DNA of 12,741 nt from Burkholderiales bacterium (GCA_005800405.1 SYFN01000260.1:1-12741); one strand, 5' to 3'; shown: positions 1 through 7,975, counted from the stretch's first letter. Made by a program: numbers and translations. The notes: generated by a model not told the origin, from the letters alone.

Positions 1-357
1 GACTTGCCCAAGGAATCGGGACGATTCGATTTGCCAATCGCGCTGGGAATACTGGCTGCATCAGGTCAGGTACCTGCCACGGAATTGGATGATTACGAAT
101 TTGCGGGTGAGCTGTCCCTCTCGGGAGAACTGCGGCCCATACGCGCGGCGCTGGCAATGACCTTTGCGATGCACCGGCAGGAAGACGGCCGCCGGCGCGC
201 TTTCATTCTGCCGCGCGCGAATGCCGCCGAAGCGGCGCTGGTCCCCGGTGCGCGGGTGTATCCGGCAGATAGTGTGCTGCGGGTCTGTGCGCTTTTTGCT
301 GCGTCTGATGCCAGCGCGCGCCTGATATCCGAGCGCTCCGCCCCCCAAGGCTACTGA
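1..357 (+). CDS. comM: ComM (YifB) N-terminal fragment, partial at the left edge
   Basis: This is the end of the N-terminal Lon-protease-like (ChlI) domain of ComM, a hexameric AAA+ helicase known from other bacteria to promote branch migration when transforming DNA is integrated. Reading frame 1 is open from base 1 (Asp-Leu-Pro-Lys-Glu), so the true start lies upstream. Family landmarks are GRFDLPIALGILAASGQ, then YEFAGELSLSGELRPIRAAL, then the RAFILP and NAAEAALVPGA blocks. The frame should run on into the AAA+ domain. Instead, just after a run of six C at 341-346, it reads Gln-Gly-Tyr and stops at 355-357. The rest of the protein lies in frame 2 (see 416-1312). Together the two pieces match one ComM protein. 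Only the frame break is unexpected: either a real frameshift mutation or an assembly error in the homopolymer. Confidence 0.9.
   Translation, partial: DLPKESGRFDLPIALGILAASGQVPATELDDYEFAGELSLSGELRPIRAALAMTFAMHRQEDGRRRAFILPRANAAEAALVPGARVYPADSVLRVCALFAASDASARLISERSAPQGY
341..346 (+). other. C6 homopolymer at the comM frameshift
   Basis: Frame 1 carries the upstream ComM homology and frame 2 the downstream homology. With five C instead of six, the text reads Ala-Pro-Lys-Ala-Thr-Asp-Pro and continues into PDFAEVRGQ, the expected ComM linker before the Walker A motif. One extra C therefore explains the break completely. Whether it is a mutation, a slippage-prone (phase-variable) tract or a sequencing error cannot be told from one sequence. 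Confidence 0.8.
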
Positions 358-415
358 TCCGCAGAGCATTCCGGACTTCGCCGAGGTACGCGGCCAGCTG
401 CATGCGCGGCGCGCG

Positions 416-1312
416 ATGGAAATTGCGGCGGCGGGTGGTCACAGTGTATTAATGGTGGGACCACCGGGCAGTGGGAAATCCATGCTCGCTGCTCGATTGC
501 CAGGGATTCTGCCGCCGATGAGCGATGCCGAATCACTGGAAACGGCAGCTGTGCAATCGCTGGCCGGCAGTTTCACGATGCGTCGCTGGCGTCAACGGCC
601 GTATCGCTCGCCGCATCACACCGCCTCGGGGGTTGCGCTGGTGGGCGGGAGCAGCGTGCCTCGCCCCGGTGAAATCTCGCTCGCCAATCACGGCGTGCGG
701 TTTCTGGATGAGTTGCCGGAATGTGATCGCAAGGTGAGAGAGGTCTTACGCGAGCCACTGGAATCTGGCCACATCACTATTTCATGCGCCGCTCGACAAG
801 GCGAATTTCCCTGTCGTTTTCAATTAATCGCTGCGATGAATCCCTGCCCTTGCGGTTATTTGGGAGATACGACACGTGCCTGTCGCTGCACGCCCGATGC
901 GATTGCACGCTATCAGGGGAAAATTTCCGGACCGCTGATGGACCGCATCGACATGCAAATCCAGGTCGCCGCGCTGACCACTGAGGAACTTATGAGCACT
1001 GCACCGGGAGAAGCATCGGCCTTGATCGCGCAGCGCGTCGCCAGTGCACGCGAGCGGCAGCAAGTGCGACAGCAAAAGGCCAATGCGCGACTGAGCGTGC
1101 AGGAAATCGATGAATGGTGTCGGCCGGAAGCATCAGCAGAATCATTATTGCGGACTGCGATTGATCGACTGAATTGGTCAGCGCTGGCCTATCATCGTGT
1201 TTTGCGGCTTGCACGCACGATTGCCGATTTGAGCGGCACGCCCACGGTTGATGCGGCACATGTATCAGAAGCTATCCAATACCGGCGGGCACTGAGCACC
1301 AACCGGTCTTGA
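416..1312 (+). CDS. comM: ComM (YifB) AAA+ and C-terminal domains, displaced frame
   Basis: This is the Mg-chelatase-like ATPase half of ComM. Walker A GPPGSGKS is encoded at 458-481 and Walker B FLDELPE at about 701-721. The Cys-rich block MNPCPCGYLGD, followed by a further CRC motif and SGPLMDRID, is typical of the family. The C-terminal helical domain ends with YHRVLRLARTIADL and an AIQYRRAL motif. Frame-2 homology to ComM actually begins upstream, near 344 (PPKATDPQSIPDFAEVRGQ), so the ATG at 416 is just the first ATG in this frame and not a natural start; no Shine-Dalgarno sequence precedes it. The product is intact from the linker to the stop at 1310-1312. If the frameshift is real, this half probably is not made efficiently and ComM function is lost. 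The next gene starts 29 bases downstream. Confidence 0.9.
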   Translation: MEIAAAGGHSVLMVGPPGSGKSMLAARLPGILPPMSDAESLETAAVQSLAGSFTMRRWRQRPYRSPHHTASGVALVGGSSVPRPGEISLANHGVRFLDELPECDRKVREVLREPLESGHITISCAARQGEFPCRFQLIAAMNPCPCGYLGDTTRACRCTPDAIARYQGKISGPLMDRIDMQIQVAALTTEELMSTAPGEASALIAQRVASARERQQVRQQKANARLSVQEIDEWCRPEASAESLLRTAIDRLNWSALAYHRVLRLARTIADLSGTPTVDAAHVSEAIQYRRALSTNRS

Positions 1313-1341
1313 TATCTCAGGCTGCTGTTACCATCGCGTCC

Positions 1342-1893
1342 ATGATCAAACTTCCTCTACTGTTGCGATCTTCGCGACTATTGGCGCTTTTAACACTCTG
1401 CGTGCTCGCAACATCGTTGGCCGGCTGCGATCCGGCACTGAACTGGCGTGAGGCCCGCAACAACGACGCCGGATTTACCGTGCTGTTCCCGGCAAAACCT
1501 TCCTCGTTTGATCGCACTGTCAATCTGGATGGATTGCAGGTCCCGATGACGATGACCGCAGCCGAAGCCGACGGCGTGAGCTTTGCCGTCGCCACAGCGG
1601 TGATTGACGATAAAGCGCAGCGTGCCAAGGCGCTGCTCGCCATGCAGACGGGGATGACGCGCAATATACAGGGCGAAATCGTTGAGCAAAAATCAGTCAA
1701 CGTCAAGGGTGGAGCCACAGCAGTTGAGGTTCACGCGACGGGCAAGTCTGGTCAGACGGGAACACCGCTGGCGCTCTTCGCGCGGTTCTTTCAGCGCGAG
1801 ACTCGGGTGTTTCAGGTGATTGCACTGGGCCCGAAAGAAAAGCTCAGTGCGGACACTGCTGATACCTTTCTGAGTTCTTTTGCGCTCAACTGA
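1342..1893 (+). CDS. Predicted lipoprotein of unknown function
   Basis: This 183-residue protein has a lipoprotein signal: basic residues (Lys3, Arg9, Arg12), a hydrophobic stretch at about 13-25, and a lipobox Leu26-Ala27-Gly28-Cys29. Cys29 would be lipidated after cleavage, anchoring the mature domain to a membrane. I chose ATG 1342 because the signal peptide starts there; the frame is open back to a TTG at 1309, but that would add eleven residues before the signal. No strong ribosome binding site is visible. The mature part has an early FTVLFPAKP motif and ends in DTADTFLSSFAL. This pattern recalls small PsbP/DcrB-like lipoproteins, but that is only an impression. It lies 29 bases after comM and one base before the MFS gene, so co-transcription is likely. 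Function unknown. Confidence 0.8.
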   Translation: MIKLPLLLRSSRLLALLTLCVLATSLAGCDPALNWREARNNDAGFTVLFPAKPSSFDRTVNLDGLQVPMTMTAAEADGVSFAVATAVIDDKAQRAKALLAMQTGMTRNIQGEIVEQKSVNVKGGATAVEVHATGKSGQTGTPLALFARFFQRETRVFQVIALGPKEKLSADTADTFLSSFALN

Positions 1894-1894
1894 A

Positions 1895-3178
1895 ATGGGC
1901 GATACGCCGCACTATCTGCACGGCAGACTGGGTACGCGTGTGGTGATGGTGTTCGCCGCTGCCTACTTCCTGTCCTATGCATTCCGTGCGATCAATGCCG
2001 TGATCGCACCGGCGCTGATGGCGGACGTGCAGCTCTCGAATGCTGATCTGGGCCTATTGTCGTCGGCGTATTTTGTAGGCTTCGCCTGCCTGCAATTACC
2101 GCTGGGTGTGTGGCTGGACAAGTACGGCCCGCGACGCACAGAGTCGGCGCTACTCGCGTTTGCTGCGTTAGGTGCGGCCATATTTGCCTCGAGCGACTCG
2201 CTTGCTGGCTTGTGGCTGGGTCGCGCGTTGATTGGCATCGGTGTCTCTGCCTGTCTGATGGCCCCGCTCAAAGCCTACCGGGTCTGGTATCCCCCTGAGC
2301 GACAGATTCGGCTGGCTAGCTGGATGCTGGTATTCGGCACCTGCGGCGCGCTGGCGACGACCGTGCCCGTTGCCATGCTCTTGCCCGTGATTGGCTGGCG
2401 CGGTGTGTTCTGGGCAATGTCAGCCATGATTATCCTAGCGGCCGCCTTGCTCTTCTTGCGTCTCAAACCCGTGGAGCGCGAAATGCTGCAACAGCAATCA
2501 AGGATACCCATGCCACCGGCGGGGACAGGAGGATACCGGGCAATTTTTTCCGATCCCTATTTCCGTCGCATGGCCTGGCTGAGTGGTGTGTATCAAGGCG
2601 GTTTCATGGCGATACAGAGCCTGTGGGCAGGACCGTGGATGGTCAATGTGCTGGGGCTGTCGGTCGATGAAGCATCTCGAGTGCTGTTTCTATTCAATCT
2701 GTTCTTGATGCTTTCCTATCTTGGACTGTCGTGGTGGGCACCGCGTTACGTGTCCTACGGCGGCCGACCAGGCATACCCGCCCTAAGGGTCGTGACCTAC
2801 GGGCTGGCCCTATCGATGCTGATCCAATTGGCCATGCTGCTTTTCCCATATTCATGGACGTGGGTGTTCTGGTTGATTTTCGCGCTGGTCGTGACGGTCA
2901 CAACGCTAGCGCAAACGCACGTCAGTTTGTCTTTTCCCTCCTCCCAGGCAGGGCGCGCCAACAGCGCATTCAATCTGATGCTCTTCATTGGTGCCTTTGG
3001 TTTGCAATGGGGCATGGGATTAATGATTGATGTATTCATGTCGCATGGAGGGTCTCAGTCATCGGCCATCCGAATGGCATGGGCGGTCTACTTGCTGCTC
3101 CAGCTGGGCGCACTGATTTCCTTCGTGAGTACTCGATCTCGTGTTGCGCCGTTTGCGGAAAAGCCCACAAGCGCGTGA
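1895..3178 (+). CDS. Major facilitator superfamily transporter
   Basis: A 427-residue inner-membrane protein with many hydrophobic helices, consistent with the 12-helix MFS fold. The first helix contains FLSYAFRAINAVIAP. The loop between helices 2 and 3 carries the MFS signature, here LDKYGPRR with Asp75 and Arg80/Arg81, matching motif A (G-x3-D-x-x-G-R-R). A polar central loop around 195-215 separates the two six-helix halves. The substrate cannot be deduced. ATG 1895 is preferred: it lies one base after the lipoprotein stop, which suggests translational coupling, whereas the upstream TTG at 1880 would lie inside that gene. No clear Shine-Dalgarno sequence is visible. The C-terminus is short and basic. 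The 202 non-coding bases that follow hold no convincing signal. Confidence 0.9.
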   Translation: MGDTPHYLHGRLGTRVVMVFAAAYFLSYAFRAINAVIAPALMADVQLSNADLGLLSSAYFVGFACLQLPLGVWLDKYGPRRTESALLAFAALGAAIFASSDSLAGLWLGRALIGIGVSACLMAPLKAYRVWYPPERQIRLASWMLVFGTCGALATTVPVAMLLPVIGWRGVFWAMSAMIILAAALLFLRLKPVEREMLQQQSRIPMPPAGTGGYRAIFSDPYFRRMAWLSGVYQGGFMAIQSLWAGPWMVNVLGLSVDEASRVLFLFNLFLMLSYLGLSWWAPRYVSYGGRPGIPALRVVTYGLALSMLIQLAMLLFPYSWTWVFWLIFALVVTVTTLAQTHVSLSFPSSQAGRANSAFNLMLFIGAFGLQWGMGLMIDVFMSHGGSQSSAIRMAWAVYLLLQLGALISFVSTRSRVAPFAEKPTSA

Positions 3179-3380
3179 TGGACCACCATGACCTGATCAA
3201 GCGCATGTGCGTACAACGCTGAGCAAGCAAAACCGGAAACTTTTATAGCATTAAAACGGTCTTCAAACCCCTGGTTTACCGAGCCCTCGCGGGAATATGC
3301 TGTGATGGCCTCTGATGAAACCTATGTTTTCCAGCGTCTATCTGCCCTTGACGCACTACACGACGAAAGATATCGCCACC

Positions 3381-3716
3381 ATGTTGATTACATTTACCTC
3401 CAAATCTGCTGCCGATGTACTGATGTATGAAATACATGCCAAACCACTGCTCGACCTTTTAGGCAAAGACGTGCATCGCGGCGTGATTACTGCAGAAGAA
3501 GTCACTGAGGCCATCGCACGTATCGAGTCGGCAATTACCGAGAGCAAACGATCGCCTGATGCCAATAAGCAAAGCGTCGCATCCGATAACGCCGATGACG
3601 AATTCGGCGATCAGATGGCTGGTTCGGGTGTGAGCTTCGGCGCACGTGCTTTTCCGTTACTGGAAATGTTACGAGCAGCGCAGCGTGAAAAGCAATTCGT
3701 GATGTGGGGTGTCTGA
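3381..3716 (+). CDS. DUF1840 family protein
   Basis: A 111-residue soluble protein that I recognise as DUF1840, a small family of unknown function found mainly in betaproteobacteria. Family features are the start MLITFTSKSAADVLMY, the block HAKPLLDLLGKD, the segment GVITAEEV, and a C-terminal segment with FPLLEMLRAA. A polar, low-complexity linker rich in Ser, Asn and Asp occupies about residues 57-80. I chose ATG 3381 because family homology begins exactly there; the frame is open back to 3315 but the extra residues look unrelated. A weak purine stretch (GAAAGA, about 3365-3370) lies upstream. There is no signal peptide or membrane segment. It stands alone between non-coding stretches of 202 and 91 bases, so it may have its own promoter, though I could not identify one. 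Confidence 0.85.
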   Translation: MLITFTSKSAADVLMYEIHAKPLLDLLGKDVHRGVITAEEVTEAIARIESAITESKRSPDANKQSVASDNADDEFGDQMAGSGVSFGARAFPLLEMLRAAQREKQFVMWGV

Positions 3717-3767
3717 TGTTCACAGACCGTCTAATATCAGGCGTTATCAACACCACCTTGTTAACCT

Positions 3768-3792
3768 CGTTCATGCGAAATATGCGTGAACG
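3768..3792 (+). promoter_or_regulatory. Stem-loop upstream of rsmB
   Basis: CGTTCATGCG (3768-3777) pairs with TGCGTGAACG (3783-3792) over ten positions, two of them G-U, around an AAATA loop. A T-rich stretch (TATTGTTTT, 3801-3809) follows after an eight-base gap. It could be a weak terminator for the DUF1840 transcript or a leader structure affecting rsmB initiation, since it sits only 15 bases before the TTG start. The gap before the T-rich part argues against a classical terminator. Confidence 0.35.
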
Positions 3793-3794
3793 GC

Positions 3795-3800
3795 TAAGAG
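3795..3800 (+). promoter_or_regulatory. Ribosome binding site for rsmB (TAAGAG)
   Basis: TAAGAG lies seven bases before the TTG at 3808 and is a near match to the Shine-Dalgarno consensus. The rsmB frame is open only back to 3790 (TGA at 3787-3789) and holds no ATG before the homology begins, so this site supports TTG as the genuine start. Confidence 0.55.
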
Positions 3801-3807
3801 TATTGTT

Positions 3808-5100
3808 TTGAAATTACGACCGGAATCACTGGCTTTTGCACTGACGGGCGCTGCGCACGCACTTGCGCAGGTCGAGGCCGGAAATGCGCTGCCGCGCGCG
3901 CTGTCTTCGAGCTTTGAGGCGATGCGTGCCACTGGCCCAGCACGTGGCGCGATACAGGATCTCAGTTATCGCAGCATGCGTCACTGGGGCCGAAGTCTGG
4001 CATTACTTGCACTGTTGACCGATAAGCCTCTTCAGCAAGCGCGACTGCACAGTCTGCTGTGCTGTGCGCTGGCACTGCTGTCCGACACCGAGCCCGCCTT
4101 TAGCGAACACACTCTGGTAGACCAGACGGTGACGGCCTGCGGCGCAGACCGCGAACTGGCTAAGGCCAAAGGTCTGGTGAATGCAGTATTGCGCCGCTAC
4201 ACACGCGATCGAGAGCAGTTGCTGCAGCAACTGCAAAATGACGAAACTGCGCAATGGAATTATCCGCGCTGGTGGATAGACAAGGCGCGCAATGCATGGC
4301 CAGCGCAATGGCAATCGCTGCTGACAGCGGGCAACCTGCAAGGGCCCATGAGCTTGCGCGTGAATGCACGCAAGAGCAGCGTGGCGGACTATCTGACGCT
4401 GCTCGCACAGCATGGTTTGGCAGCTGAGGCAATTGGCCCTTCAGCCGTACGAATCAAGCGGCCAATGCCGGTGACAGAGATACCGGGATTCATGCAAGGC
4501 CTGGTGTCAGTCCAGGACGCTGGGGCGCAATTGGCGGCGCCCTTGCTGGATGTGAAGGCGGGCATGCGTGTGCTGGATGCCTGCGCGGCCCCGGGCGGGA
4601 AGACCGGACATCTGCTCGAATTGGCCGATATTGATCTGACCGCCATCGATCAGGATCCGGAACGACTAGCACGCGTGGCGCAGAATCTTGAGCGGCTCGG
4701 CTTGTCCGCGCGCCTGCTGTGCGCCGATGCAAGCAGACGGGCATGGTGGGACGGTTGTCTTTTTGACCGTGTTCTTGCCGATGTGCCCTGTACGGCATCA
4801 GGCATTGTGCGGCGCCATCCTGATATTCGCTGGTTACGCCGACCCGAAGATGCGACCAAGCTGGCTACGCATTCGGCCGCGATTCTTGACAACCTTTGGG
4901 ACATGCTCAAGCCTGGCGGCAAACTGCTACTCGTGACATGCTCAGTATGGCCCGAAGAATCCGCGGATCAGGCAAAACGTCTGGTTGAGCGCCACGGGGC
5001 CCTGGCGCTTGCTGCGCCAGGGCAGCTGCTTCCAATTGCTGACCCTGATCAGGACCACGACGGGCTGTTCTACGCGCTACTCCAAAAGCCCTCAGTTTGA
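3808..5100 (+). CDS. rsmB: 16S rRNA (cytosine-967-C5)-methyltransferase RsmB
   Basis: A 430-residue cytoplasmic enzyme, close to the usual RsmB length, that transfers a methyl group from S-adenosylmethionine to C5 of C967 in 16S rRNA. The first 140 or so residues form a NusB-like RNA-binding domain. The SAM-binding motif VLDACAAPGGKT spans about 255-266. Motif IV DVPCTASG has Cys328, and motif VI VTCSV has Cys378; in this family the motif VI cysteine is the nucleophile and the motif IV cysteine helps release the product. All catalytic elements are present. The start is TTG, supported by TAAGAG seven bases upstream. A perfect ten-base inverted repeat lies in the 3' part (4999-5023). The DUF4390 gene begins 46 bases after the stop, so an rsmB-led operon is plausible. 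Confidence 0.95.
   Translation: MKLRPESLAFALTGAAHALAQVEAGNALPRALSSSFEAMRATGPARGAIQDLSYRSMRHWGRSLALLALLTDKPLQQARLHSLLCCALALLSDTEPAFSEHTLVDQTVTACGADRELAKAKGLVNAVLRRYTRDREQLLQQLQNDETAQWNYPRWWIDKARNAWPAQWQSLLTAGNLQGPMSLRVNARKSSVADYLTLLAQHGLAAEAIGPSAVRIKRPMPVTEIPGFMQGLVSVQDAGAQLAAPLLDVKAGMRVLDACAAPGGKTGHLLELADIDLTAIDQDPERLARVAQNLERLGLSARLLCADASRRAWWDGCLFDRVLADVPCTASGIVRRHPDIRWLRRPEDATKLATHSAAILDNLWDMLKPGGKLLLVTCSVWPEESADQAKRLVERHGALALAAPGQLLPIADPDQDHDGLFYALLQKPSV
4999..5023 (+). repeat. Perfect 10-bp inverted repeat inside rsmB
   Basis: GCCCTGGCGC (4999-5008) and GCGCCAGGGC (5014-5023) are exact reverse complements separated by TTGCT. The RNA would form a very stable hairpin about 80 bases before the rsmB stop. 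It encodes an ordinary Ala/Leu-rich stretch (GALALAAPGQ). No T-run follows, so it is not a classical terminator. Confidence 0.75.
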
Positions 5101-5146
5101 TACCATCTCACCAAATTTTCCGTGGGGCATCGCTCCGCCCGCCTGT

Positions 5147-5716
5147 GTGATTCATCGACTCTTCATAAGCTTTTCGCTGGCCCTGCTGGTTTTGTTGTCT
5201 CCACCGACAGCGCTGGCGGGCGAGGGTATTGAGCTCGTGGATGCGAACATCGAAGCCAGCGATGAGGGCTATCGCCTTGCGTCGAGCTTTTCGGTTGAAC
5301 TTTCACGCACGCTCGAGGAAGCGCTGATGCGCGGCGTGCCGCTCTATTTCACTTTGCAGGTTCAGGTATCACGACCGCGCTGGTACTGGTTTGATGAAGT
5401 GGCAATCAAGTCAACCCGCACCTTTAGACTCTCCTACAATTTGCTGACGGAGCGCTACCGCGTCTCCATTGATGGCAATCTGCACCGCAATTTCTCTCGC
5501 TTGGACGACATGCTGGCCTTGCTGCGTCGACCCGGTCGCTGGGTGATCGGCGATAGCAGCGCGCTCACCCGCGATGCTGTCTACACTGTGGCGGTTCAGC
5601 TCGGTCTCGACGTTTCACAGCTGCCCAAGCCCATTCAGGTCAGTGCAATGAGCAATGACGAGTGGCGACTGTCCTCAGGTTGGTCGAACTTCAACTACAA
5701 GGTTGAAGGCAAGTGA
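5147..5716 (+). CDS. Exported DUF4390 protein
   Basis: A 189-residue protein that I recognise as DUF4390, a family of unknown function typically encoded beside NtrY-like kinases in betaproteobacteria. I chose GTG 5147 because it is the only start after the rsmB stop that yields a clean signal peptide: His-Arg, a hydrophobic core at about 5-20, then a TALAG site with likely cleavage after Ala. The frame itself is open into rsmB, but that extension reads as nonsense. The mature part is predicted to be periplasmic and beta-rich. Recognisable blocks are FSVELSRTLEEAL, GVPLYFTLQVQVSRPRWYWFDE, LSYNLLTERYRVS and a C-terminal WRLSSGW segment. The stop overlaps the kinase start as GTGA, indicating translational coupling. 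A sensor accessory role is an inference from this coupling. Confidence 0.85.
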   Translation: MIHRLFISFSLALLVLLSPPTALAGEGIELVDANIEASDEGYRLASSFSVELSRTLEEALMRGVPLYFTLQVQVSRPRWYWFDEVAIKSTRTFRLSYNLLTERYRVSIDGNLHRNFSRLDDMLALLRRPGRWVIGDSSALTRDAVYTVAVQLGLDVSQLPKPIQVSAMSNDEWRLSSGWSNFNYKVEGK

Positions 5717-7971
5717 AGCGTGCACTTCGCTACCTGCTGTTCGCCGCGGCGCTGACAGTAGGCGTACTGCTTTTCCTGCTGGCAGCCTCGAGCGAGAATG
5801 CGCGGCTCTTTGAAGACTATTACTCGTGGATTTTTGGTGCGAATCTCGCGGTAGGCGCATCCCTGTTTGTGCTGGTGTCTTTCCTTCTGGCGCGGCTCTA
5901 CAGCCGATATCGTCGTGGCCGCTTCGGGTCAAAGCTGATGACCCGGCTGGTGCTGCTGTTTACAGTCATGGGGATCGTGCCCGGCATCATCATCTACATG
6001 GTGTCGGTGCAGTTCGTTTCTCGCTCCATCGAATCCTGGTTCAACGTGGAAGTGGAATCGGCGCTGGAGTCCGGCCTGAAACTTGGTCGTGGTGCGCTGG
6101 AGGCTTCGCTCGCCGACCTGCGGTCTCGCTCGCGTCGAGTGGCTTCGGAACTCACTGACGTATCTGATGCTGCAATGGTCTCGCAACTGGCAAAAATTGC
6201 CGAGCGCGAGCAGTTGCAGGATGTGCTGGTGGTCTCGGAAAATGGGCGTCTGATCGCAACAGTTGGCGGAAGGCTTACCCGTCTGGCGCCAGAGTTGCCA
6301 ACGCGAGCTATGATCACTCGCGCAAAAACCTTCGATGGTTTCAGCATCATTGAGGGGGAATATGGCGCAGGGGCAAGCGCAGTAGGTGATTTCAGATTGC
6401 GCGTTGTCGTGGCCATCCTGGGAAACGGCTCGCTCGATTCACTGGGCAGCAGGATGCGTTACCTGCAAGTCCTGCAACCGGTGCCGGAACAATTGGCAGC
6501 AAATGCAGGGGCGCTTCGCGATGCGTATAGCGGTTACCAGGAAAGTGCACTCGCCAGAGAAGGACTTCGCCGCTTTTACCTGATCACGCTCACGCTCGTT
6601 TTATTGCTCGCTGTGTTTGCGGCCATGGTCAGTGCCTTTCTGCTGGCCACCGATCTTGCGGAGCCACTGCTGCTCCTGGCCGAAGGCACGAAGGCTGTCG
6701 CAGAGGGCAATCTGTCTCCACGTCCGATTGTGGCCACCTCTGACGAGCTGGGCACGCTCACACAATCTTTCAACACGATGACGATGCAGCTGGCCGACGC
6801 CCGCGCTGCCGTTGAACGTAACCGCCAGGCACTGGAAGATGCCAAGGCCTATCTTGAATCGGTGTTGGCGAACATGTCAGCCGGTGTGTTAGTCCTCGAT
6901 GAGCAACTCAGACTCGTGACCTTCAATGCCTCGGCGAGTCGCATTTTGCATCAGGATCTGGCTATATTTCAGGGCCACGTTTTCGCTTCCGTCGACACCG
7001 TTGCCGCCTTCAGCCAGCCGATCGTCGATGCGTTTTCCAATCAAAATGCTCAGGCGGCAGGCGAGAACGTCGAGCCTGCCGCTCAGTACTGGCAACAGCA
7101 GATTGAGATACCTCGACGCATGATGGGCGAAGAGGGCGACGGTGATATTACGCTGCTCGCTCGGGGTGGCCGTCTGCCGGTTGGATCGGGTTCGGGGTAT
7201 GTGGTGGTGTTCGACGATATCTCAGACCTGATTTCAGGACAACGCTCAATCGCGTGGGCTGAGGTAGCACGTCGCTTGGCGCATGAAATCAAGAATCCGC
7301 TGACTCCCATACAGTTATCCGCTGAACGCTTGATGATGAAGTTGCAACCCAAACTGGATCCGAGCGACAGCGCATTGCTTGAACGAGGTACTAATACCAT
7401 CGTCAATCAAGTGTTGGCCATGCAACAAATGGTGGATAATTTCCGGGATTATGCGAAGACACCGCCACCCCAGTTACAGCCACTGGACCTCAATGCGCTG
7501 ATTGAAGAAATCCTTGACCTTTATCCCGACAGCAGAGACCTTCGTTCGATACGAGCGCAGCTGTCTGACGATCTGCCGCGCATCCTCGGCGATGCAACTC
7601 AATTGCGACAAGTGGTACACAACCTACTCCAAAACGCACAAGACGCAACAACTGAGAGCAATCTTAGCCTGCGCAATGCCCGCATCGACGTAAGCACGGA
7701 GACCGTGCACTATGCTGAGGCGGAAGGCAGTACCCGAACCGCGGTCCGCCTGACTGTGGCCGACAATGGCTCGGGTTTCGATCCGCGCATGCTGGCCCGA
7801 GCGTTCGAGCCCTACGCCACCTCGAAGCGCCGTGGTACAGGGCTCGGTTTGCCGGTGGTGAAAAAAATTATCGAGGAGCACGGTGGAACGATTGAGCTGC
7901 AAAACCGAAAAGACGGGCCGGGCGCCAAAATTCTGATCTTGCTGCGCAAGCTTGCAGGGCCGAATGTTTAA
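5713..7971 (+). CDS. ntrY: NtrY-like membrane sensor histidine kinase
   Basis: A 752-residue inner-membrane kinase with the NtrY architecture. Three hydrophobic helices lie at about 6-27, 40-62 and 77-100, then an extracytoplasmic domain of roughly 185 residues, and a fourth helix at about 287-312. A HAMP domain (EGNLSPRP, DELGTLTQSFN) follows, then a PAS domain starting near LESVLANMSAGVLVLDE. The HisKA H-box is RLAHEIKNPLTP with phospho-acceptor His524. The ATPase domain has the N-box HNLLQNAQDA (Asn637, Asn641), G1 DNGSGFD (Asp684), FEPYATSK, and G2 GTGLGLP (from Gly708). All catalytic motifs are intact. The start is GTG 5713, overlapping the DUF4390 stop; upstream purines (AAGG at 5699-5702, GAAGG at 5705-5709) could serve as ribosome binding sites. 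It presumably phosphorylates the regulator at 8049. The signal sensed is unknown, and nitrogen control is only suggested by family name. Confidence 0.93.
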   Translation: MKRALRYLLFAAALTVGVLLFLLAASSENARLFEDYYSWIFGANLAVGASLFVLVSFLLARLYSRYRRGRFGSKLMTRLVLLFTVMGIVPGIIIYMVSVQFVSRSIESWFNVEVESALESGLKLGRGALEASLADLRSRSRRVASELTDVSDAAMVSQLAKIAEREQLQDVLVVSENGRLIATVGGRLTRLAPELPTRAMITRAKTFDGFSIIEGEYGAGASAVGDFRLRVVVAILGNGSLDSLGSRMRYLQVLQPVPEQLAANAGALRDAYSGYQESALAREGLRRFYLITLTLVLLLAVFAAMVSAFLLATDLAEPLLLLAEGTKAVAEGNLSPRPIVATSDELGTLTQSFNTMTMQLADARAAVERNRQALEDAKAYLESVLANMSAGVLVLDEQLRLVTFNASASRILHQDLAIFQGHVFASVDTVAAFSQPIVDAFSNQNAQAAGENVEPAAQYWQQQIEIPRRMMGEEGDGDITLLARGGRLPVGSGSGYVVVFDDISDLISGQRSIAWAEVARRLAHEIKNPLTPIQLSAERLMMKLQPKLDPSDSALLERGTNTIVNQVLAMQQMVDNFRDYAKTPPPQLQPLDLNALIEEILDLYPDSRDLRSIRAQLSDDLPRILGDATQLRQVVHNLLQNAQDATTESNLSLRNARIDVSTETVHYAEAEGSTRTAVRLTVADNGSGFDPRMLARAFEPYATSKRRGTGLGLPVVKKIIEEHGGTIELQNRKDGPGAKILILLRKLAGPNV

Positions 7972-7975
7972 CTGT

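Noticed and set aside
3231..3260. AT-rich inverted repeat (TTTTA/TAAAA with flanking ACCG/CGGT) after the MFS gene as a terminator
   Set aside because: The stem is interrupted by a five-base bulge, its inner part is all A-T, and there is no T-run after it.
3275..3301. TTTACC and TATGCT as a promoter in the non-coding stretch before DUF1840
   Set aside because: Each hexamer matches only four of six positions and the spacer is 15 bases, so it is not distinguishable from chance.
3348..3376. TTGACG and TATCGC with a 17-base spacer, as a promoter for the DUF1840 gene
   Set aside because: The -10 matches only three of six positions and the predicted start of transcription would fall at or beyond the ATG at 3381.
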